Translations under genes and position numbers: made by a program
NCBI GenBank assembly: GCA_907165135.1
Contig: OU015567.1
Coordinates: 3,477,001 to 3,541,000, forward strand
Length of the DNA stretch: 64,000 nt
Direction of reading: 5' to 3'
Origin: Oikopleura dioica
Taxonomy: Eukaryota > Chordata > Appendicularia > Copelata > Oikopleuridae
Notes under the pieces: generated by a model
Seen by the model: only the letters and a program-made list of their open reading frames with translations
The model's database searches: none
What the model was told of the DNA's origin: nothing
Shown: piece by piece, positions 11,637-22,022 of the stretch
How positions within the stretch are numbered: position 1 is the first letter of the stretch
Layout of the letters: each line of letters opens with the position of its first letter

Positions 11637-12803
11637 TTAGAAGAAACCGTACAGAATGCCGTATTCGCCAATATACTTCAAGTGTCGAATCTTATCTTGA
11701 TTTTTCTTATCCAGGCGCCGAGTCTCGAGGGATTCGCCTGCCCCCTATCCGGCGGGTGACAAGAATGACCGGACCAAGCGGGTGACAAGCCCGCGATGCT
11801 CGAACTGCTCAACTCCGCAGAGAACAGCGAGTCTCGGTTGGAAATCACTAATCTACCAAGGAAAATCATGATCAAAGAGATGTTTTGAGCTCGAGCTTAT
11901 CCCCACAAGGCTCATTTTTGAGAGGATAAATATTATTTTCGACTCAAAATTTTTAGAAAAATACTTTTTCCGGCTAAATCAAGTATGATAAATAATCAAA
12001 TAGAGATAATAATGCTTCCATATGAATATGGTCCATATTATATGGATCTTTCGGAAAATCATTCGTAGAAAACGGGTCAAGCCAACGAAAATTCTCCTAA
12101 GTCAGATTTCTATTGCTAGAAATTTTCCGTCTAGGCTTCTGAAAAGATCTCTGGCAGCCGCCAGACTGTTCTTATCGTTAATGGAAAGTTTTAGTCTCCT
12201 AGATCAGCTGGAAAAGGATGAAAGGTAATAAGAGATTAGCTGGGTGATTAAAAAAGACTTTTCAAACGGAAGAGAAGATCACAAGACAGCTGGATTAAAA
12301 TTTGATTACAATAGGATGAACTTTGATGGAGGTTTTATTGCATAAACTCACGTTTTCAGAAGTTTTAAGTGTGATTTTTGGAATCTCCATGGTCGAATTA
12401 GTATAAATCACATCTTTCCTGAAAATTTTTGAGCAAAAATGCTCATGATCCTCCGAAAAGTGAACCTTGTGCAGATAAGCTAGACCGTCGCAACAACCCT
12501 CTGATCATGATTTTCCTCGATAAATTAGCGATTTCCCACTGAGCCTCGCTGTTTCCCGCAGAGCTGGGCAGTTAGGCCGTGTTGGGCTTGTCACCCGCTT
12601 GGTCCGGTCATTTTTGTCACCCGCCGGATTGGGGGGCAGGCGAATCCCTCTTACCCCCAGGCGCCATGTACCCCATGTTTTCTGTCCGGGTTGACCTGGA
12701 GGTTTATGTCTTAATTTTAAGTCAATATCTTTTTTAGGGGGACTTCCTTAAACAAAACATCTTACCAATTTGTTGATAGAGAATCCTTGGCAAATCTTCG
12801 ATC
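11637..12803 (-). pseudogene. Broken paralogue of the 13.2-kb small gene
   Basis: Reading the minus strand, 12803-12764 and 12738-12658 encode a peptide matching the first half of the protein at 13116-13317 (QVNPDRKHGVHGA versus EVKIDRTHGIHGA). 11718-11637 encodes the matching second half, ending EYGILYGFF-stop (versus RYGILYGFF-stop). A foldback element (11720-12656) sits between them. The residue aligned with the paralogue's start Met is Ile (ATC for ATG), and the two halves are in different frames even if the insertion is ignored. So there are three lesions; an alternative upstream start cannot be excluded. Confidence 0.6.
11720..12656. mobile_element. Foldback element with 8-9 bp target duplication
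   Basis: Flanked by CCAGGCGCC on both sides (11711-11719 and 12657-12665). Its ends are inverted repeats of about 115 bp sharing GGGATTCGCCTGCCCCC, CCGGCGGGTGACAA and GACCGGACCAAGCGGGTGAC. The interior (about 700 bp) has no transposase-like frame. An 8-bp duplication with inverted termini suggests a non-autonomous element moved by a hAT-type transposase (inference). It has split a small gene. Confidence 0.8.
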
Positions 12804-13115
12804 GAAAATAAAAGCGCAAAGAAGAAAAAAGTATTCATCAGGACAAAAAATATACTGAATATGGCTATTTGACCATTCTTTCTCTTTCACGTCAACTTTC
12901 GGCAACTGCGACAGACGATGTCTAAAAAGTTCAAAATTATTTAATAAAAAAATCTGTCACTTTGTGATATTTCAACTCTCTTTCAAGTTCAGCCGCACTT
13001 TTGCCGATTCACGGAACATATGTTTATTTGATAAGATAATTTGCTCGGTTTCCATTATGAAAGATACAACGAACTAGGTCAATTCAGGGACCTTGAGCTT
13101 TGGTGTTTTTTAACT

Positions 13116-13317
13116 CTAAAAGAAGCCGTACAGAATGCCGTATCTCTTCATGAACTCTAAATGCTGCTGTTGTTCTTCATTTGCTTTTATCAGCGCACCA
13201 TGAATGCCATGAGTTCTGTCGATTTTGACTTCGAGGTTCATGTCTGAATTTTTAGTTTATCATTATAACTTTTTCCATACCGATTCGCTGGACAAGAAAT
13301 CTGCTAAAATCTTCCAT
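13116..13317 (-). CDS. 54-residue protein, two exons, unknown family
   Basis: Exon 1 is 13317-13281 (ATG start, donor CG|GTATGG), followed by a 37-nt intron. Exon 2 is 13243-13116, ending in TAG. The protein is charged and helical, ending KRYGILYGFF, with no signal peptide. That it is coding is supported by the neighbouring degenerate copy, which differs mainly by conservative changes (I/M, Q/E, V/I, K/R). I do not recognise the family. Confidence 0.55.
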
Positions 13318-13319
13318 GA

Positions 13320-15070
13320 AAATAAAAAAAGCAAAAAGAAGACAAGTTTTCATCAGAAGAAGATAATTTTCTTCAAGGATTATTTTTTAAAACTTCACCG
13401 TTTGTATTACCCATTTATGTCTCTTTTTTGACTACCGCAACAGCCGAAATGTAAATAATAATGTACTACCGACTAGATTTATTCGAGTCAGTTCTTTTAC
13501 TGTAGAAAGTGACGATTTCGCTGAATAAGCACAATTGATGGAATTGGAATGTTGTTGCTAACGTGTTTTCAAAATGCGATCGCTCCCACGAAAAATATTC
13601 GGAGGACAGAAATCCGCCGTGTTCAAGTTCAATCCCTTTGTCATTGATTTCTCAGCAGAATTCGCCGCAATCTCAAGAATTCTTGACGACGTCATTATGA
13701 GTTCAAGAATGCTCTTATCGAATTTTTCGAAAGCTTTTTTCTTATCAGGTTATTAGGGTCGAACTTGAATCGTTCTTTTTCTGCCTTGAAATTTAAAAAA
13801 TAAGGGTTAGGGTTAAGATTAGGAAAAAAAATTTCGAACTTTATTTATTTTGAAAAATTTTCTCGAAAAAATAAAATTTTCGAAAAAAAAAAATTCTCGA
13901 AAAAATCAAGTTTTGAAAAAAAAATTTTTTTGAAAAAATCAAATTTTCGATTTTTTTTTTTTCAAAATTTTCGAATTTCGATTTTTTTCTAACTCAAATT
14001 TTCGAAAAAAAATTTTCAAAAACTGGAGTTTAATTTTCTTAGACTTTTTTGATTTAATCATGATCAAATTTTCAATAAAAAATCCCTTGAATTCGTGGTT
14101 TGATTAAACTCGCTGGCCGGAAAGAGTTTGATCCTCCGTTGACAGTTGCATTTTGATTGAAACCAATTCTACCCAGGCTTCTGTCTTTGATAACGGAGAA
14201 TTTCTGAAATGGACACGATTTAGAAAACGTGCTCAGATTCAGCTTTCGAAGGAAGGAGTTGCTCTGAGTTCAATTATGTCATATTCCTTTATTTATGGCC
14301 TTTCAGAGTTCTGAGGTACCAGGTGCTAAGATGCACGGAATCATGCTGCTGAGCCACTCACAAGAGGCCAAAAATTAAAAGAATAAGATGAGGGAAATAT
14401 CCAAGAGATCGAACTATCCCTGAGCCAAATTAACTGCAAGAAAAAAGTAGCCTTCCTTATCTTTCTCTGTTGCATAATCCATGTCATTTCTAGCTCCCGA
14501 AAAAGGTCATAAGATCGAAGAAATCAAGAGAATTCGAGGTCAAATGAAGCTGAAGTTCTTCAGTTAAATTGAATAATTTTATTTTTCACCCTTCGAAAAA
14601 TGGATTTTTTTCTAAAAAGGCCATATTTTTGGTTCTTAATGCGTCCTCAGGTTAAACTTGCTTCAAAAACTTGATAAAACGAATTTTTGACCAAGAAAAA
14701 TCAATATTTTTGCCAAAATTAGTGCAAATTCGTCAATTTTCGGCGAAAAGTTCAATTTTCAAATGCGATTTTGGGGGTGAAGGAGTCGAGATAGACCCCC
14801 AAAAAATGAAGCCTCAAAATCGTAGAATCCATTTCCGGGGTCAAAATTTTAAAATTCCGAAATTTGTTTTTTCGAAAAAAGCTGACGGGGGGGGTTATTA
14901 TTTCTGATTGTTAAAAAAATCATAAAAATAAGTAAAATTAAAATGTTGCAATAAACGCGCTATTAAATTCAGTTGGATTGAAATAATTCCGTAATAATGA
15001 TAAAAAATACACTTAATTCGCAAAAAAAAATCTTTAGCTAAGAAAAAAGTTTCGTGTACTTGAAATTCAG
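13320..15070. other. Non-coding, low-complexity stretch
   Basis: No supported gene. 13830-14020 is dominated by TTTCGAAAAAA/TTTTTTCGA runs forming imperfect self-complementary A/T tracts. The 13574-13756 and 14671-14907 frames have no splice context or domain. Confidence 0.6.
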
Positions 15071-15071
15071 A

Positions 15072-18000
15072 ATGTCAGAAGAGTCGAAAAGTTGCCCGTC
15101 GGGTGGCGGTGGCGCGGGGCCACTGGTCTTGAATATCGATATGGGCGAAATCAGCTGCTCCGAGTGTTCAATGAGTCTTCTCGGGAACGTCTGCTTCAAG
15201 GAGGTAAAACGACCCACTTCAAATTATGATGGGCGCAGTTTTGCCAAAGCCCAGTTCTCTTCACTTTGAGACGGCAATTAGGAAGCTCGTTAGCCTTATG
15301 CAAAAATGACTTGAACAACCAAAAAGGTCTTTTTCGTCCAAAAAAGGAAAAGCAGAACTCTAGAATTCTCGAAAAATAAAAGAGGGGGCTTTATCTTCCG
15401 CCCGATCCAAAAAGCAACTTTTGCGAAATCCGGTTTTCGCGCAGAGCTAAAAACGTTTTTCGCGTTATCGAATCTGTTATCGCGGCGACTCACTTGACCA
15501 AAATGACCATGATGGCGAGTTTAGACTCAAAACTCAGTTTAGAAAAGCGGAGATAAGCTGTTTTGCGTTCAATTCTGTTTGAACTTTTGGCTTTCCCGAT
15601 TTTTGCGGAAAAGCGCATTTCTTGCTTTGTGAGATTGACTCCTACCCGTGGCCTTCTTTTTATTTCAAATTTGATTAATGTCTTGTTTTTTCGTCCTAAA
15701 AGCCAAAAATTAGGAAAATTGGCGTTTTTCTGAAATTTGATTGGCCTACTGGCCGAAAGCGGACATCTGATTTGTCAAAAATTAGCCAAAAATTAGAGTA
15801 AAATAATCACTTTTCTCTATATTTTCTTCTTAAAAATTATAAAATTAAATTTGCCTTATCGACAAGTATACCCTTAAATTGACCAAACTCCCATTTCGGG
15901 GCAATAAGAAATCAGGATTTTTACTTTTAGGGCGATGGCAAATACTGCGTCACTTGCTACGAAAAAAAGTTCTGCCAAGGGTTCAAAAGCATTATTCAAC
16001 GATCACCAAAATCAGAAAATAAGAGGCTGCGTAAATTGACTTCAGAGTCCGGAGACGCCCGTTTCCGCCGACCATGTACGACACGTGTAATGCCACTCTC
16101 GTGAAATTTTTTACTTCTAAAGCTATTGCAATACTTAGTACCGAGCTCACGGCGCATCGAAAGTATTCTTTTTTTTTCTAAATCAACTAGGAACCACTAT
16201 CGAAACTGACCATCAAACTCACCCAATAAAATCGCTTTTGCGCTCGTTTTTAACCTTGGCAAAGTAGACAAGGTTGCCGCGGACAGCTCAAATTTCCGTC
16301 ACAAGTTGACACTTGATTATTTTCAAAGTTCCTCCTCGCAGATTAAAACTTAGAAAACAGAGAAAAAAATGAGAACTCATCACGATGCAGAGGAGAATTT
16401 TGAACCCTTCAGTAAACCTTGCGAAAAATGCGGAGAAACTATTGGATACAACGGAAAAGAAGTTTGCAAAGGAACGTTTTCAAGCATAGACCTATCCGAT
16501 AAATGGCGGGGGAGAAATAAGGGACCAGGGTACGATAATTGAAAAAAAAAACTCGAAAAAAGAACTCCGTTTCGATGGAAAACCTTACCATGAATGGTGC
16601 CTTACTTGTGATTTATGCAATGTTTCGATCGCTGGAAAATTAGTGAAGAAAAAAGACTCAAAAATTATTTGTGAGTAAGTAAACTCCCTAAAACATATCG
16701 TGAAGAGATAAATTTTAATGATGATTTTCTTTTTAGGGACTGTTTTCGAACACACTACATGCCGAAATGCTCTCAATGTCTTCAGGCTTTCAAACAGGGT
16801 ACGTAATACAGTGACACCCTTAAATTTGAGTCAGGTTCTTTTAAGACCTAAATAAAAAGCCGCGTAATTTTCGCGGCTTCCTTTACATGGCTTTTCATTA
16901 GAAATCTCTAATGACCCTGAGTCAGGGTCCCTGACACAGGTTATCTAAACAGAGAACCTGTGACAGATTTCGCAGCCCAGGACCTTCTTGAGCTGGAACC
17001 TTGCTTCCGCTAAAAAGGAAACAGCCACGAAATTCAAAGTGAAAGAAATGCAAAATCGTGACAGGCGAAAGTCAGCTCGGATAATTGAAACGAAATCCCA
17101 CTCTAGAAAAAAAATATTCGAGAACCGTTTTTGTCGAGGGAAGCGACTTACAGGCTTTCCGCGAGAATTTCGCGCTTGGAAATTTTTTGGCGAGAAGAAA
17201 TACCGCACCCAGGGTCGCTGAGATAAGCTTACTGGAAATTCGAAACTGGAAAAATATTCTCTTTCAAGTTCAACTACAGCAAGTTTTTCAGGCGATGAGC
17301 GAATTTTGTACGACAACCAAATCTTTCACCAGCGCTGTTTTGTTTGTTCGGAATGCAATTCTCCAGTAGACAAGAACAAGTTCTTCAAAAGTGATAACAA
17401 ACTCAAATGTGATATTTGTTTCTCAAAAAAGGTATGCCTTCTGGGGCCTTCTGGGGACGAATCTTTTTAAGAGTTCTACGTTGAAAGCAGGAGCAATTTG
17501 CCCAACTTGCAATCGAATAATTAGGAACACTCGGTCAAAGATGACAGTAAACAGACAAGCAAACAGATAAGTTAAAATGACATATTGATGACCTTGAGAA
17601 AGAGATGGAGCAGTCGCTTTTAGAGGGAAAAATTATCATCGTTACTGGTATTACAAACAAAAGATAATAATGATTGATTCTTTACTATTGTTTGTTTAGT
17701 TTTACTTGCAAAGGAGGCTGTGGATATGAGCTTGGAGGAGCGGAATTCGCGATTAAAAATGGAGATTGTTTTTGCTTCGATTGTTATATTTCAAAGGAAC
17801 GAGGGAAGGAAATGCCTTATTTGGAAGAAAGACGATGAAAGGAAAAATGAAATTTCGGTTACGAAGAAAAAATTTTTCAAGCTGAATTTCAGTTGAAAAT
17901 GATGCCTATCTTTCATGTTCGACTTTCCCTGAAATCCACTTTTTCCCTCTTGACAAAGTTCGGGCGCGATTGCGAGCGATGCTTGGAAGTTGTCGTTGGG

Positions 18001-18744
18001 CTTGGCGAGCTGCGCAAGATCACTTACGAAAACTCGTGCTGGCATCCGGAGGTTTCCGTGTGACGTATATCTTTGCATAAGTACCCCATTCCTTTTCCAG
18101 CCCAGAACGCGTTTAACAGTGTCGAAATGCGCGAGAAACAAAGGAACGCTGCTTTAGAAACACTCTCTTTATCACCCCTTCTTATCGCTCGAGCTACCGA
18201 AGCCACTCGTAGAAGAGGGGGTTTAAAGAGTTATCAGAACTTGCGGCTTTCGATAAAAACTTTGTTCTTCCAAATTTGCGCCTCCAAAATTTGGCTAAAA
18301 AATTAACACTGTAATATTCTAGTGTTTTACCTGCTTCGAATGTTTGATGGGTTTAGAAAACCAAAAATTCAAGGTTGGTGATGCGCTTGACCACAGAGGA
18401 TAATCTAGTTATAAGCAACTTTGCGGAGAAATCTACTGCCTCAAGTGGGGTACGAAAAACCAGCGTGCGGCCACGAAATTGCTACTTTTTTATGTTGACA
18501 TATTAGTAGGAGGAGTTGAGGTTAATAGCAGCATACTACTACTGGGGGGCGAAAAATCTTAAGGGAGTCACGTCAACTTTAGTTTATGTCTTTCTCTTTC
18601 TTTAAAAAATTACCCCGAAAACAGTGCGCGCGAGCAGTGGAGAACTTCATCGAAGAGACAAAATGTGCTGTTGCAGCCCATTCCATGCAGTCAAGGAATG
18701 CTGTTGAACATATTCAAAATTCCGCAAGCCGCGAAATAGGATAA
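15072..18744 (+). CDS. Four-and-a-half LIM domain (FHL-type) protein
   Basis: An actin/muscle or nuclear co-factor type scaffold made of zinc-binding LIM domains. Exon 15072-15203 joins 15931 to give the N-terminal half LIM (CSECSMSLLG...YCVTCYEKKFC). LIM1 follows with CEKCGETIGYNGK (about 16420) and WCLTCDLC (16590-16677). 16737-16798 and 17292-17431 give LIM2 (CSQC...CFVCSECN...CDIC). 17472 onward and about 17700-17796 give LIM3 (CPTC...FTCKGGC...CFCFDCY). 17959-18051, 18323-18373 and 18416-18449 give LIM4 (CERC...WHPE|CFTCFEC...GEIYCLK). A last open segment, 18617-18744, begins with Cys. The LIM3-LIM4 join requires a GA...AG intron. Several other junctions (16.0/16.4, 16.46/16.57 and 18.45/18.6 kb) are not fixed. 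Confidence 0.75.
15741..15785. repeat. GATTGGCC...ATCTGATTTGTCA repeat copy
   Basis: Second copy of the element at 5056-5105, inside intron 1 of the FHL-type gene. Confidence 0.55.
16905..16976. repeat. Intronic CCTGAGTCAGGG repeat
   Basis: TGACCCTGAGTCAGGGTCCC is followed by two inverted ACAGGTT/AACCTGT words. It is the same word pair as in the tRNA palindrome (9480, 9560) and near 40048, 53578 and 56290. It lies in the longest intron of the FHL-type gene (16799-17291). Confidence 0.6.
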
Positions 18745-19424
18745 TTGACTGCCGTTCCCACAGTACTCTTACAGAAACAAAGGGTCAAGGGTCGAGACAA
18801 TCTCTCAAGGCAACTTTCTCTAACGAGCAAGAAGCTCTTCTAACTTGAGGCTTGAACTCAATTAGAGAAGGCAGTTCTCAGGAGTACTCTTGGTCAAAAA
18901 TGAAAAGAAGGAAAAAAGGGATGAAAAACGGATGCGTGTTATTTTGTAAAGAAGCTGTTCAGGTGATGGTATTATAGAAATAATCTGCGCTCAGTGTCAA
19001 AATCTCGAGTGGCAAAATTGACACATGATATCACAGCTGCCGAAATCAGAATTAGATATGAACTTGGCCAAATCCTTCTTACAAATAAACTTTTCATCCC
19101 TTCTTCAAATATGCAAGAAGGCATTTTTGGTTTTCGAGTCGAAAAATCAAGCACCATAATACGACCGATAATTGTAGACCTTGGTCTTTTTAGGATCCTG
19201 CGATGGTTGTCCTAGCCTAAAAGGCTAATTATAAAATCAGCGATGATGATATCCCCTGACACCTCTTAGCCGAGGGGAATTAGGCCTCCTCAATGACTAC
19301 TTTCCTGTGGTACTGAGCTGATAAAACAAAGAATGATACTGCTAATTATCCTACAAAATGATTCTCTCCCCGAAATTTTTTCTAGTGCCTCAGTTTCCTA
19401 AAAATATCATCGCAAAATTTCTAA

Positions 19425-19907
19425 ATGAACGAAATTCTCTTGCTTGTTTTCACTTTCTTGCTCTTCAGACTTCGTATTATTGAAGAAAAGCCCGGGTTTT
19501 ATGTTACTAATGAATGGTATTAATGAAAAAGTTCAACAGCAGCACGGGCGAGGCATCCGTCTATCTACGACGAAGAATCGGCCAGGCTAGGAAAACATCA
19601 ATCAGAAGGTAATCCCTTCCGCGCTGGCGCACTTGATGACCCTTCTTTTTTACTCGCAAAGTTTGGGATCAACGCGCGGGTCGCAACTTGAAATTGCATG
19701 TTTGCCCGGCAACTCGAAATTAGAACCATCAAATCCGATCTACTTACTTACTGATTCGACAAACAGCAATCGTAAAATCTGTACTTTTTCGGGAGAAAAA
19801 AATTTCGAAATCATTTATTTTTTTCATTTTTGCAACTTTTCTTTTTAGATTTCGACATCGACGATGACCTCTTCTCCGAGCTCCAAGCCTCACTGAACCT
19901 TTACTAA
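19425..19907 (+). CDS. 68-residue single-pass membrane protein
   Basis: Three exons, 19425-19495, 19532-19608 and 19849-19907, join in phase with GT-AG introns of 36 and 240 nt. The N-terminus MNEILLLVFTFLLF is a signal anchor. Then comes a basic patch, a short Pro/Ser region and an acidic tail (FDIDDDLF, ending SLNLY). It resembles small integral membrane proteins in design but I cannot assign a family. An AATAAA lies about 130 nt past the stop (20041). No exon is long enough to be seen as an ORF. Confidence 0.6.
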
Positions 19908-20104
19908 TTCTCCAAAGAGAACAAAAATCGCCCAAATCATCAAAAAAGGGAAAAAGTTATGTCATGACCTGGCGCCTGAAATCATGGAAGACTCATCTTT
20001 CAAAACCTTATGCTCACTCGATTTTTTAGTTAAACTGTTCAAATAAAGTCCATAGTTGACCTCCTTTTCCATAAATCTTTTTATTCTTTTTAAGAAATTT
20101 TAAG

Positions 20105-20186
20105 GCGCCGGCTTTTATTGCGGTGTGGTAGCTCGGCTAAGAGCTAGTGCTAGACTTTTGTCTCGAGTCCCGCGGCTGGCAACCAA
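20105..20186 (+). other. tRNA-like fragment
   Basis: GCCGGCT and GGCTGGC could pair as an acceptor stem, TAGCTCGGCTAAGAGC resembles a D arm/A box and TCGAGTCCC a B box, but the anticodon and T arms do not fold properly. Likely a tRNA-derived relic. Confidence 0.3.
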
Positions 20187-20431
20187 ATAGAAGTGTTACT
20201 TTTATGTGTGTCACTTTGGAAGAAAATAAAGATGAGGCTTTGGTTTATGGCTATAAGGTTTAAGGCTATAAACTTTATGATACGTCAAATAAAAATGAAG
20301 AAGCGCGAATGCTTAAATGATAGATCGCGTAAAGCAAACAGGCGGAGGCAAACATTGATAAATTTATCTCCAACAAGTTTGCATGGCGCTAAGAAGAGAC
20401 CAAGAGCTTTTGAAACTCAACCCTCTATAAA

Positions 20432-21708
20432 ATGAATTTTTCCAACATCATTTTTTATATCACCGCTGCTTCATTGCTGCTTTCTATTTACTTCCTTGGA
20501 ACCACTTTAAATTTCGAAGATTCATTGGTAACCGAGAGAATCTGGAGCCAAGAAGAAATCATAGAGGACACCTTCAGAAGACGAAAAAACATTTATGACC
20601 AAGCTTGCTCATTTCTGCCGTTTATTGAAGAGATTCTTCAGTCGAATGAGACCTCCTTCGAAACTCTTCTCGACTTGCATCGAGACATCTTCTACTTAAA
20701 AAATCCAACTCAAGAAGATTATCAGAACATAACTTGTATTTCAAACAATATACGAAAGTCATCGGTTATGAACCTCACAACAAGCATGGATCTGATGATC
20801 TGCCTTCCCCCGAAATGCGGAACATCCAATTGGCAGAAAGCACTCGATGTTCATTTTGTGAATATCACGAAAGGTGAAAAAGAAGCGAACATTTTAGCGG
20901 AGAAAATTGCTTCCAATCAAGCCGGGGAGACGGTCTATTCCAAGCTGCCGAGAGTGAAGACAACGAGGTTTCATCAATTTACAAAAGAAAGAAAAGATCT
21001 TAGCTCATTAAGAAGTGCCTCAAATCGAGTGGTAAACATCAGGGACAGTTTTATTAATTCTCAGCAAATAAAAAAAAGTCGTAATCGTTTTGAATCTGTG
21101 ATAAGAAATCCGTTTGCTCGACTTTATTCTGGTTGGCATGACAAAAAAAAGGGGCAAAGCCATTTCAGCAATTTTACGGAGATATACCAGAAGGTTTCAG
21201 GTGCTCATTTGAGGCTTTCGTCGAATACATCGCTTCGAACCCTGGAAACTCTAGAATGAATGAGCACTGGATGACTGGCTTTAATCTTTGTTCTGACTGT
21301 GCGATGAATTATTCGCTCATAACTCACCTCGAAAAAAGTGAGGAGGAAATTGACCCGCTTCTTGAGAAAATCGGACTTTCTGGGAAAATAATGATCGGAG
21401 AAAAATATTCCTGGAAGAATGGAGAGAGGGTGCATGAGAAAACCCTGCGCCCTCCGGATCAGCTTTATTGGAAAAATGTTCCTCGAGAGACAGCAAAACT
21501 GATCTACAAGCATTTTTTCCTCGATTTTGTCGTCTTCGGCTATTCTCCAGAAGATGTTCTCAAGTACATAAATGCAACCGATCCAAACAAACCAAGGCCG
21601 GCAAAGAATTTGATAAACAAATCTCGACTGGCAGTTTCAAATCTCAAGAAGAGCTATTTTAGAAAATATACTGACACTGTTTGTACGATTGGAACAAGAA
21701 ATAGTTGA
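20432..21708 (+). CDS. Carbohydrate sulfotransferase (HNK-1/CHST family), frameshifted
   Basis: A Golgi type II enzyme moving sulfate from PAPS to sugars. The N-terminal anchor is at residues 4-24 (IIFYITAASLLLSIYFLG). The 5'-phosphosulfate loop is PKCGTSNWQKAL and the 3'-phosphate motif is VIRNPFARLYSGW, both as in the family. Frame 1 runs to 21259, but from about 21200 the family-like sequence continues in another frame (CSFEAFVEYI, then NEHWMTGFNLC, ending at 21708). No intron fits the overlap, so a one-base indel lies near 21186-21210, from sequencing error or real decay. The C-terminal tail is otherwise complete, with several N-glycosylation sites. No intron is seen, which is common for tunicate sulfotransferases (general knowledge). 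Confidence 0.8.
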
Positions 21709-21957
21709 TAAAAAAGATAAATAACTATTTGTTTTCTGAAAGCAAAATTTTGTTTTTGAATAAAATCTCTTCCATGATTTCAGGCAGAAAAAATGACGAA
21801 ATGAAACGCGTAACAAAATTCACGTGTTTGTAAAACATGCTTCCATTTCTTGCGTTTTAAATTAAAAATTAATTAAAGCAAAACCTCGTGCCCACAACAT
21901 CACTTTTCCGTTGATATGGTGCAAAACAAAATGGAAATCGCCTTGAGTCAGCCTCCT

Positions 21958-21965
21958 TATAAAAG
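21958..21965 (+). promoter_or_regulatory. TATA box of the lectin-kelch gene
   Basis: TATAAAAG lies 58 nt before the ATG at 22023, a normal distance for a short 5' UTR. Confidence 0.5.
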
Positions 21966-22022
21966 GAACGAACTCTACGGGGAAGCTCATTCTAGCTAAC
22001 TGGACACCAGAGTACTAGAGAA

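Noticed and set aside
13830-14020. Foldback element in the TTTCGAAAA-rich tract
   Set aside because: Self-complementarity comes from A/T homopolymers; no defined arms or flanking duplication.
17791-18141. 116-codon frame, minus strand
   Set aside because: Antisense shadow of the LIM4 exon, which has in-phase splicing and Cys/His spacing on the plus strand.
20105-20186. Functional tRNA
   Set aside because: The anticodon and T arms do not form; kept only as a tRNA-like relic.
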